Source of the DNA: Seminavis robusta
Taxonomy: Eukaryota > Bacillariophyta > Bacillariophyceae > Naviculales > Naviculaceae
Assembly (NCBI GenBank): GCA_903772945.1
Contig: CAICTM010000154.1
Location: 41,010-105,009, forward strand
Direction of reading: 5' to 3'
DNA: 64,000 nt
Shown: positions 32,441-41,158 of the stretch, in pieces
How the letters are laid out: every line of letters begins with the position of its first letter
Position numbering within the stretch: the first letter of the stretch is position 1
Translations under genes and position numbers: made by a program
Notes under the pieces: model-generated
The model's database searches: none
Told to the model about the DNA's origin: nothing
What the model saw: only the letters and a program-made list of their open reading frames with translations

Positions 32441-35400
32441 TCAAATCTCCCCTTCCTTTCCCTGTAAAATAAATGCCAACTGCCGAGTTGTGGCTTCCAG
32501 TGCTTCGCTATCAGGCAAACAACGCGCTTGAATGCGCCTCGCCTCCTCGAGACATTTCGTAGCTTCGGTAAAACGGCCTTGCTTTTCGTGCAATTTGGCA
32601 ATGGCACACAAAGAAGCGGCGACATCCACATGAGATTCACCATGGATTCTGCAAGCCTCGCTCTTGCTTGCCTCGAACGCCTTCATGGCCTTTTTCTCCT
32701 TCCCCTCTTCGGAGTACAGCTGCCCAAGAACATGCAAAATGAAAGCCTCGTCCTGGTTGCTTGATCGTTCGACGCTGTCATCTTTGAGGGCCTCAACTGA
32801 TCTTCGCAAGAGGTCGATACTTTCTTTCTTATCGCCCTTGGCTCGAGCGAGAAGACCTTTCGTTACGAGGATATCCGGATTCTCCGCGTCACTATTGGCT
32901 TCTCTGAACGCAAGTGATCTCTCCGAGGCGTCCACGGCCTCGGCCATGGCACCCTTGTCAAACATGCACATCCCCAAACGGAGGTAAATGGATGACAGCT
33001 GCGGATCCGATTTCCCATAACACAGTTTGAGCGAACGAAGCGCATCCATGTAGTGATCCAGCGCCTTGGCGTACTCTTGCCTCTTGAAGTAAATAGTCCC
33101 CATCGTTTCCTCAATGTCAGCAACAAGAAGATGTGCAGACTTTTCTTTGCCATGGCACACCAAAATATCGAGAGCCACAGTGTACTCGTCGAGCGCCTCT
33201 GCGAAACGGGTGGAAGCAAACAACGTATCTCCTATTTTCTTGGCAGTCGCAGCACAAGTCATGTCGTTGTCTCCGTAGTGCAGCTTTTGTAGCTTCAAGC
33301 ACTCTTTCAGAGAAGCAACAGCTTCATCAAACTCGCCCAGCGATGCGTGAGCAGTTCCAATGTTGAAAAAGACTGTGCTTCTGTCGGCCAGCGTCATTGG
33401 AGAAGCGAGCATCGAAGAGTTCCAGCAAGCAATCGAGTCATCATGACATCCCCATTTGGAGAAAGACATGCCAATATCAACAAGGGCTCTAGAAACATCC
33501 TGATCTTCAACACCACCACCAGTTTCAATTTTGCCAATGGCATCGACCATGGCTTGGTACGCTTGTTGGATCACTTGCAGATAGTACTGCATTGATGAGG
33601 TTCGAGACTCGATTGGTCCAGGGACCAAGCGCTCCAACAAGAACTCGACATCTTGGATGTGGACCTGGACAGCTGCAGTCAGGCCCAGGCACCGGATTCG
33701 GCGCTTCACAAATCCACGATTGGAAAGCATGTCCCCAGCTTCAATGAACATCTCCCCCATAATCAAATGAAGAGGCATCCTGGAAGCAAGGTATCTTGCA
33801 CGGCCATCTTCGACAGAAGCTGTCCGATCTTTTTCACTGTCCATCACGTTCGTGACCAACGCTCTGTGCCAAGCACCCCGAGACACCAACTGGGCTATAG
33901 AAGCATTGTTGTCAATCAGGCTGCTCGCAAACTCCCTCACGAACCGTGGAGGAAGACCTGTCGATTCCAAATTGGAAGGATCCGAGAGGATACCAAGGGC
34001 GCCGAGAATGGTCCGAATTAGCGTTGCGGCATTCTTTCTGTCCCCATAGAGCACTTCGGCCTCATCCTTGAACGTTGCCTCGTCAAAGGCCAACAGCGAC
34101 TCAAACAACAGCTCCACAATTTCAATCGGTACCGTTGGGGAGATGGAGTCCGCGCCAACATGAAGCAGCTGTCTCCTGCTGAAAAATACTTCGACGTAGG
34201 CGACGACGCAAACGTTTAAGATCATGGTTGGGATGTCACTCGAGTTTGAGGAGAGGCAGAGCTCCAGGCGAGAGCTTAGCGTGTTGTCGTCCACATTGAA
34301 TGGGGCATCCGTCAAGAGCCGATCGATTGTCTTCAAGCTGCTCGATACATCCGAATCGCTTTGCACACTGTGGAGGGAAAGGAATCTTCCAAACAGTGAC
34401 ACAACAGAAGGATGAAACCCGCACTTTTGAACGAAGCTTTTGACTTCCACAGAGTCGCTAAAATCTTTCGCGCGCAACTCCAATGCTTTACCATTCAACA
34501 ATCGAGTGGTTCTGGCACACTCTTGATGCAATAGTTGGATTGCTGCATGCTCATCCATTGATGCCCCAACATCGACTGTGCCAGCACTGTCCTTCCAAGA
34601 AGCCGGAGAGCGAGTCGTGAACAACACCACAGGACCATCAGTTCCTTCGGAACGGAAATCAAACCAATCCATGTCCTTCTTCTCGCCGACATCATCCAAG
34701 ACAATCAGCACTCTCTTCTGGTCAAGATATGTCGTCATGGTTTTCTTCGCCCGGATCATTGCTTCGTGCTCGCGACAACGACGTTCGGTTTCTGATTCGC
34801 CAGAGACCAGGGCAGCTGTTTCATGCAAAATGTCCTTTGCATTATCCCCAAGTTGTTGCAAAATACTTCGCAAGAGCATGATGTAGCGACAGTGCGGAAG
34901 TTCTTCTGCCAGGGGTGCCGCTAGCCAAACAATCCCATCGGAGTAAAAGTCTCGAATCTTTGAAAGTCGAAGGACCATGGCCACGAGACTTGTCTTTCCC
35001 GTCCCTGCTGGCCCAATCACTGCTGTCAGTCTGCCTGGCTCTTGCGATTCTTCGGACGGCAAAACTCGCTCGACTATCTCATCGACAAGCTGCTCTCGTG
35101 GCAGCGGTGTACCTCGCATGGATTTCAACGCGAGCTTGGCAGCTTTTGGAATTGCAACCGCTCGCTTCTCCTCGTCTGTTTTAGTAGGCATTGCGTGCGC
35201 ATACTGCTCGGGCATGGCCTCGTACTCGCAGTATTCCAACAGCATCTTTACTGATTTCGGAGAGATGACTGGATTTGTTGCATCAGATTCGCGGAGGAGG
35301 AAATGGAAGCAAGTTCTTCGTAATGCTTGGGCGTCGTCAGCATTACCGTAGACCTCATGCCACTCTTCGGAATGCAACTCCACCCCCCAAGCCTGCTGAA

Positions 35401-38400
35401 GCATTGTTGATGGTTGGTACTTCTCAGACGCGTCATCTCCATCATCTGTTCTGCTAGCCGTTGTCAAAGCCCACGCATCGTGGCGTAGAAGCTCGAACAA
35501 AGTCACCACCAACTTTTTGGTTTCAAAATTGTGTTCAATATCCATTGGGGACCTGCATTTGACAAAGAACATATCTTTGAATTGCACCGTCAAGACCTTC
35601 ACAACGAGGGCAGCACGGTAGAGGACATCATCGGTGTCTCCCGCAGACGATCGACCCCAAAGGCGCACAAGGGCTGGTTTCAACTGAGCTTGCCACAAGT
35701 GCCACAGTAGCGGAGCGTAATTACAAGTGATGCTTTCCAACGCCTCGCGAGCATCTTCGACATTCGGAAGCGAATCTCCTTCGTGTTGGCTGTCATCGTA
35801 TGCCACCATCAATTCCAGAGCATCTGACAATTGACCGAAAGAATCAAGCATTGCTTCCATGTACTGTACCAATCTCTGGGCGTAGGTTGTCTCTTTTGTG
35901 GAGTTGTCCGAATTTGTTTGCCACCTAGTCCTTGCGCTGGTAACTTCGTTCAACAGAGTGGAGAGTGGCACGGACTCGTCTGGCAGGCTGTCGTGTCCAG
36001 TTTCCTGGGACGCTCTACGAGAAATCCTTTTCTTGCGGCGTCGCTTCGATCGGGCCGCCAAGTCCGCATTCTCCAAACCGGTTGGCTCCGTCAAGAGGGA
36101 GACATCGTCGTCTGACCCTATCGTTGCTGTGTGCTCGATAGGCGCGTCAGCGTCCAGTTTCTTCGATTTCTTCTTCTTCTTGCGGATTCCACCGTCGGCA
36201 ATATCAGCTGCTTCCCCATCATCTTCGTCTTCCAGCAATTCTACTTGGCTTTTCTTTTTCTTCTTCCCTTTCCTCTTTCGCTTGCTTGCGTCCTGTTGAG
36301 ATGACGTTTCCGGTTCTTCTTCATCTACTGTAGGTTGTCGACTCTTTTTCTTTTTCTTCTTCTTCTTCTTTGGTTTGGTTGTGTCATGTTGCAGCACTTC
36401 ATCAGGTCCCTGCGCATCAACATCCGGCTCTTGTCGGGCCTGTTTCTTCTTCTTCTTCTTCTTTGCTTCGGGTGCTGCTTCTGGCTCATCTGGTGGTTCC
36501 TCCTCATCTGGTGGTACTTGTTGGCTCTTTTTCTTTTTCTTTGGTTTCTTTGGCCCGAGCAAGGCATCAGGTTCATCTGGTGGCTCCTCTTCATTCTCTT
36601 CATCCAGTGGTTCTTGTTGGCTCTTTTTCTTTTTCTTTGGTTTCTTTGGCTCGAGCAAGGCATCAGGTTCATCTGGTGGCTCCTCTTCATTCTCTTCATC
36701 CAGTTGTACTTGATGGCCCTTCTTCTTTTTCTTTGGTTTGTTTGGCTCAAGCAAAGCCTCGGGTTCCTCTGGTGGTTCCTCTTCATTCTCTTCATCCAGT
36801 GGTTCCTGTTGGTCCTTTTTCTTTTTCTTCTTCTTTCGTCTCTTTGTTTCTGGTGGTGCTTCTGGCTCAATTGCTGGTTCCTCCTCATCCAGTGGTTCTT
36901 GTGGGCTCTTTTTCTTCTTCTTGCGCTTCTTTGGCTCAAGCTCAGGTGCTACTTCTGGCTCAACTGGCGGTTCCTCCTCCTCATCCAATGGTTCTTTTTG
37001 AGTCTTTTTCTTCTTCTTCTTCTTTGCTTTCGTTTGTTCACGTGCTGTTTCGGGCTCCTCTGATGCAGATTGTTCTGATGGATCCTCCTCTTGGTCTAGT
37101 GATTCTACAATACTTTTCTTCTTTTTCTTTTTTCGTTTCGGTTTGTCATTGCCATCATCAACAGTGTCTTCTGCAACGTCTTCCACTCGATCCTTCTTCT
37201 TTTTCTTCTTTTTTGGTTTGGTTGGTTCATTGGCAGTGTCGTCCTCCTCAACTTTGTCCTCCTCGTCAGTATCATTGTGGGTATGTTCTTCCTGCACCGA
37301 ATGCTCCGTTGGCTCTTCTTCTTCATCTTCTTTCTCTTGAAGAGGGTTGATCCAGGTGGTGTATGGAGTGCCATCAGCTGGATAGTAGTAGTATGCCAAT
37401 CGATTGGGATCCCATGCTTTTGCCCATCCAGCATCATAGAGATCATTGTCATTGTCATTACCATTGTGGGTATCAGCTACCGCCGAGGGCTGCGGTTGGT
37501 CTTCTTCCAGAGAAGAGAACTCTTCTGCGACGGTTGTTTCGGTGGAATCTACGTTCTTGTCGAGCTGTTTCTTCTGTTTGATGCCTGACTTGTTCTGTTT
37601 CCATTCCCTATCCTCAACTTCGTCCTCTTCTTCGTCCTCCAATATGGGTGTCATGGGTTCTTCCTGCAGCGAATGCTCCGTTGGTTCAGCTTCTTTCTCT
37701 TGAAGTGGGTTGATCCAGGTGGTGTATGCAGTGCCATCGGCTGGATAGTAGTAGTACGCAAATCGATTGGCATCCCATGCTTTGGCCCATCCAGCTTCAT
37801 AGAGATCGTCGTCCGAAGGGACCGAAGTAATGACGGCTTGTTCTATTAGAGATAAAACGGATGATTGCGTATTGTCATTGTCGTCGTCATCTTCATCATC
37901 ACTGCTCCATTCTGGCTCTTCTTCGAGAGGTTTTGACTTTTTCAATGGCCAATCGTCGTCGTCGTCGTCGTCGGATGTTTCAAACTCATCATCACTATCG
38001 TCTTGCTCGTCTGCATCTTCTGCATTGGCACTCCCTCGACTGGTGGAACTGCTGCTGTCCCATTCGTCGTCTTGCCCGTCATCGGAACTGCCGTCCCAAG
38101 AATCCTCGTCATTCGCTTCCCCACTACTGCTGGTCCACTCATCACCATCATTCTCATCATCATCGTGGCTAACAATCACTTCTTGCGTGGGAGGCTTGGC
38201 GGGGTTCCATTTCCGATGAAGCTGGGCCAACTTTTGCTGAGGAGGAAGTAGAGAAGGTGCGGAGACTCGTTTGAACAGCGGACCCCTCTCGGTTTTCAGC
38301 TTGCGACTGCTCCCATAGTCGGGACGGAGCATGGAAAGACTCTGGTGCATTCGTTGCTGTTGTTGCTGATTGTCATTTTGTGTCAAGTTGCCTCGTTGTG

Positions 38401-38596
38401 ATTTTTCGGATTTCTTCTTTTTGTTTCCCAAGACTTTCTTGATCCAAGAGCCTGCTCCAAAGTATCGACGTGACGACTCTTTCTTGCCGCTCTCCATCAG
38501 GGATGGTCGCTCCTTCTGTTCCACCGTGGAGGTTGGGAGAATATCGACTCCCAACTGCATCAGATCGGAAATGGAATCGTCTTGGCGGTCCGTCAT
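32441..38596 (-). CDS. NLR-like protein: WW domains, Lys-rich repeats, NB-ARC ATPase, TPR repeats
   Basis: Single exon, 2051 aa from ATG 38596 (A at -3); the frame runs 9 codons further to a TTG. Domains in order: basic N-terminus with poly-Gln; acidic Asp/Ser/Glu region (about 140-260); two near-identical WW domains (about 265-298 and 384-418; GWAKAWD, AYYYYPADGT, TTWINPL); a Lys-run repeat region (about 445-870); a helical region (about 930-1170); an NB-ARC/STAND ATPase with P-loop GPAGTGKT at 1195-1202, kinase-2 VLIVLDDV and sensor-like VVLFTTR; and TPR repeats from about 1735 to the end (FFNIGTAHASLGEFDEAVASL and later copies). STAND ATPases with TPRs act as ligand-triggered switches, and WW domains bind Pro-rich peptides. 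Signalling or innate-type sensing is inferred. No membrane segment is seen. Confidence 0.9.
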   Translation of the reverse strand: MTDRQDDSISDLMQLGVDILPTSTVEQKERPSLMESGKKESSRRYFGAGSWIKKVLGNKKKKSEKSQRGNLTQNDNQQQQQRMHQSLSMLRPDYGSSRKLKTERGPLFKRVSAPSLLPPQQKLAQLHRKWNPAKPPTQEVIVSHDDDENDGDEWTSSSGEANDEDSWDGSSDDGQDDEWDSSSSTSRGSANAEDADEQDDSDDEFETSDDDDDDDWPLKKSKPLEEEPEWSSDDEDDDDNDNTQSSVLSLIEQAVITSVPSDDDLYEAGWAKAWDANRFAYYYYPADGTAYTTWINPLQEKEAEPTEHSLQEEPMTPILEDEEEDEVEDREWKQNKSGIKQKKQLDKNVDSTETTVAEEFSSLEEDQPQPSAVADTHNGNDNDNDLYDAGWAKAWDPNRLAYYYYPADGTPYTTWINPLQEKEDEEEEPTEHSVQEEHTHNDTDEEDKVEEDDTANEPTKPKKKKKKKDRVEDVAEDTVDDGNDKPKRKKKKKKSIVESLDQEEDPSEQSASEEPETAREQTKAKKKKKKKTQKEPLDEEEEPPVEPEVAPELEPKKRKKKKKSPQEPLDEEEPAIEPEAPPETKRRKKKKKKKDQQEPLDEENEEEPPEEPEALLEPNKPKKKKKGHQVQLDEENEEEPPDEPDALLEPKKPKKKKKSQQEPLDEENEEEPPDEPDALLGPKKPKKKKKSQQVPPDEEEPPDEPEAAPEAKKKKKKKQARQEPDVDAQGPDEVLQHDTTKPKKKKKKKKKSRQPTVDEEEPETSSQQDASKRKRKGKKKKKSQVELLEDEDDGEAADIADGGIRKKKKKSKKLDADAPIEHTATIGSDDDVSLLTEPTGLENADLAARSKRRRKKRISRRASQETGHDSLPDESVPLSTLLNEVTSARTRWQTNSDNSTKETTYAQRLVQYMEAMLDSFGQLSDALELMVAYDDSQHEGDSLPNVEDAREALESITCNYAPLLWHLWQAQLKPALVRLWGRSSAGDTDDVLYRAALVVKVLTVQFKDMFFVKCRSPMDIEHNFETKKLVVTLFELLRHDAWALTTASRTDDGDDASEKYQPSTMLQQAWGVELHSEEWHEVYGNADDAQALRRTCFHFLLRESDATNPVISPKSVKMLLEYCEYEAMPEQYAHAMPTKTDEEKRAVAIPKAAKLALKSMRGTPLPREQLVDEIVERVLPSEESQEPGRLTAVIGPAGTGKTSLVAMVLRLSKIRDFYSDGIVWLAAPLAEELPHCRYIMLLRSILQQLGDNAKDILHETAALVSGESETERRCREHEAMIRAKKTMTTYLDQKRVLIVLDDVGEKKDMDWFDFRSEGTDGPVVLFTTRSPASWKDSAGTVDVGASMDEHAAIQLLHQECARTTRLLNGKALELRAKDFSDSVEVKSFVQKCGFHPSVVSLFGRFLSLHSVQSDSDVSSSLKTIDRLLTDAPFNVDDNTLSSRLELCLSSNSSDIPTMILNVCVVAYVEVFFSRRQLLHVGADSISPTVPIEIVELLFESLLAFDEATFKDEAEVLYGDRKNAATLIRTILGALGILSDPSNLESTGLPPRFVREFASSLIDNNASIAQLVSRGAWHRALVTNVMDSEKDRTASVEDGRARYLASRMPLHLIMGEMFIEAGDMLSNRGFVKRRIRCLGLTAAVQVHIQDVEFLLERLVPGPIESRTSSMQYYLQVIQQAYQAMVDAIGKIETGGGVEDQDVSRALVDIGMSFSKWGCHDDSIACWNSSMLASPMTLADRSTVFFNIGTAHASLGEFDEAVASLKECLKLQKLHYGDNDMTCAATAKKIGDTLFASTRFAEALDEYTVALDILVCHGKEKSAHLLVADIEETMGTIYFKRQEYAKALDHYMDALRSLKLCYGKSDPQLSSIYLRLGMCMFDKGAMAEAVDASERSLAFREANSDAENPDILVTKGLLARAKGDKKESIDLLRRSVEALKDDSVERSSNQDEAFILHVLGQLYSEEGKEKKAMKAFEASKSEACRIHGESHVDVAASLCAIAKLHEKQGRFTEATKCLEEARRIQARCLPDSEALEATTRQLAFILQGKEGEI
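36140..37260 (-). repeat. Lys-rich coding repeats in the NLR-like gene
   Basis: Degenerate repeats of about 25-35 codons. Each has a run of 4-8 Lys (KPKKKKK), then QQEPLDEENEEEPPDEPDAL or a shorter form, so basic and acidic blocks alternate at least ten times. Copies near 36.5-36.8 kb are nearly identical at nucleotide level, which points to recent unequal exchange. The antisense strand is rich in TTC and CTT and yields long artificial frames that should be ignored. Confidence 0.85.
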
Positions 38597-39142
38597 GTTT
38601 GTTTTGAATGGAATCAGAATCAAATTGCTTCGTTCTTCTTACGATACAGGTGAAATTCTATCCAAGCTCCTTATTCGCTGCATTAGCTGCACTCTACCAA
38701 TGACTGCCTTGGATCCTTGCTACCGGTAGCTAGAGTAGCCAGAAGTGTTTCCTTCATGTGATTGTTTGTGAACAACCTTTGGGCTCGGGAGCAGGTGATG
38801 TTGACCGTTCGGAAGCCGAACCGAAGCGCGATTAATTAATCTTGGATGGATATCCCTTTAAATCTTTCTGAGTCCTGAAAATCATCAGCAAGATTTAACA
38901 TCAATTTTTGTCTGTGACGTCAGTGCCCCCAAAGCTTTCAAAATGATGCCATCCATCACATCTCCTTTCTGCATCAACAGGTCAGGGCCAGCCTCTGACC
39001 ATGCCAAGGATCATTAGTATTGCTGTCATAAAACAATCAACGAGAGCAACAGCAGCGATCTGCGACTTTATTTTCTGGTTACGGTAGCATACCTGAATGA
39101 ATCTCACAGAGGCTACCCTTTCGAATTTCGAATAGACAAGAC
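38597..39142. promoter_or_regulatory. Shared upstream region of the NLR-like and site-2 protease genes
   Basis: 546 bp between two divergent start codons. It includes TGCTACCGGTAGCTAGAG near 38720, one of the recurring palindromic intergenic motifs, and AT-rich stretches. No gene-like frame. Promoter function is inferred from position only. Confidence 0.4.
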
Positions 39143-40897
39143 ATGATGGCCCCAAGGACGATTTTTCAGACAGCATTGCTGTGCTTCCTGTCCGTCCAAA
39201 CTCGTGGCTTTCACCAACCTCAGTTGCAGTCAAGGACATTATCAGTACCATTCCATCCAGTTCCACTCTCATCATCATCATCACGACAGAAGACACCCAT
39301 CAACGCCAACTCTCTGCTGGTATCCAAGCCACACTCGTCGTCGTCTACTACCGAATTACAGGCACTGGCCTCAGCGGCATCGTCACCCGTGGGAGCCTTT
39401 CTCATCTTGACGGGAATTATTGTCGTGCACGAGTGTGGACATTACCTGGCGGCACGGAGCTACGGGATCAAGGTGGAAGAATTCAGCATTGGCGTTGGAC
39501 CCAAATTGGCCGGGTTTACGGCCTATGGAAACGAATTCAATTTCCGTGCCATTCCTCTCGGTGGTTATGTGCGATTTCCCGAAAACTACAACATTACATT
39601 GGCGCAAGAGCAAGAACGGGAAGTCCGAGAAGCCATCAGGGCGCAACGCGAAGAAAATGCGGTGGAAAATATTAATGTGCCTCAGAAGAAGACACTGGGA
39701 TATCGTCTCACCAATCTACTTTCGCTTGGAGCCCTCGATGAACAACGAAAGCAAGACGAAAAGGAGGCATTGATAAAACAGCAACAACAACAAGAAGAGA
39801 AAAGGAAACAGTCATCATGGTGGAACTCATTGTTCAGCAGTAGTAGCTCCAAGAAAGAGATTACGAAACCACCACCCATTCAAGACCCTGATGACCTTGA
39901 AATTGAGTACTATGATGACCCAGACCTGCTTCAAAACCGCCCGTGGTTTCAACGAGCAGTGGTCCTCAGTGGAGGTGTGGTCTTCAATCTACTCCTGGCC
40001 TTTTCCATTTACTTTGGTCAAATGGCAACCGTGGGATTGCCACAGCCCGTCTTTGAACAAGGCATCTTGGTGTCACAAAACCCAGCCAGGGAAGCTGCAG
40101 CCGATGGACTTCTGCGAAAAGGTGATATTGTCTTGGGAGTCAACGGTAAGGATGATTTGTAAAACTTGGCTGACGGTGGACTCCACACCTTCTAACTCTA
40201 ATGTCGTTGCTGCTGCTGCCCCCAATGCACCCGCGAAGGAAAAGCATTTGCCATGTCGCAGTCACCTGGAGCGGCGGCATCGCAGCAGGCTATATCCAAC
40301 TTTATTTCCGACATTCGAGCCACTCCAGATGGGTATTCGCTGCAAGTTTCCATTCTTCGCAATAAGCAAGCGGAGACTGTCAGCATTCAACCGAAACGAG
40401 TTAGCCCAGATGGCCCCAAGACAATAGGGGTGTTGCTGACTCCCAACTTTATAAAGACCGAGGTGATCAAATTCGACAACCCCGTACAAGCCGTGGCACC
40501 GGCAGCCAAGCTAGTTTCATCCTCTACCAAGGACACGGCAGCTGGTCTGTTCTCAGTTTTTGGACAAGCCATTGCTGGAAAAGATACCGGTGGGCAGCAG
40601 GTTTCAGGTCCCATTGGCCTCATCAAAACTGGATCGGATGTGGTGGCATCCAACAATTGGCCCGCAGTCTTGGCTTTTGCAGCCGCAATCAGCATCAACC
40701 TTGGAGTTGTCAATGCCCTTCCGTTGCCTGCGCTGGACGGAGGACAGCTAGTCTTTGTATTGGCGGAAGCTGTGACTCGAAGAAAGGTCCCACAGAAATT
40801 GCAGGAAGAGATCATCGGCATCACAGTCTTGCTACTCCTTTTGGTGAGCGTGAATGCTGCCTTGGGAGATATACAAAGCTTGATTGTAAAGAAGTAA
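39143..40897 (+). CDS. Plastid-type site-2 protease (M50 family, RseP-like)
   Basis: Two exons proposed: 39143-40145 and 40239-40897 (93-bp intron; donor GTAAGG; acceptor CGAAG or six bases later), 553 aa. It is an intramembrane zinc metalloprotease. HECGH, the zinc-binding HExxH, is at 96-100 in the first membrane segment. A PDZ-like region with GDIVLGVNG spans the exon junction, and the second catalytic motif LDGGQLVF is near residue 500. The leader MMAPRTIFQTALLCFLSVQTRGFHQP resembles a diatom bipartite plastid presequence (TRG|F). An unusual Gln/Lys/Glu-rich insertion (about 150-265) separates HExxH from the next membrane segment. It is divergent from the NLR-like gene and convergent with the kinase gene. 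Confidence 0.88.
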
Positions 40898-41158
40898 TAG
40901 CTACGCAGAACCATGTTTTGATGCTTTGCTTAGTCTACCTAGTAGCTAGGCGAAGTCCACTTCGTATTGTCTCAAGTTCCAAGGGAGAAATCACGGGCAA
41001 CGCAGTGGCGGTCTCCTCCACCGCAGGCTGGAGATCATGCCAGATGCACACGCACTCGAGAGCACAAATCATGCGCTCAGCTTGCCAGTCCCCACCTACA
41101 GTACAGTAAATGTAGCACACAGCGAAAGCGAACATTTGAAATAGAAAATTTTACAAGA

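Noticed and set aside
35831-37703. Long + strand frames full of Leu, Phe and Ser
   Set aside because: They are the antisense of the Lys/Glu repeats of the NLR-like gene (poly-Lys AAG/AAA becomes CTT/TTT). The - strand frame is 2051 codons with clear domains.
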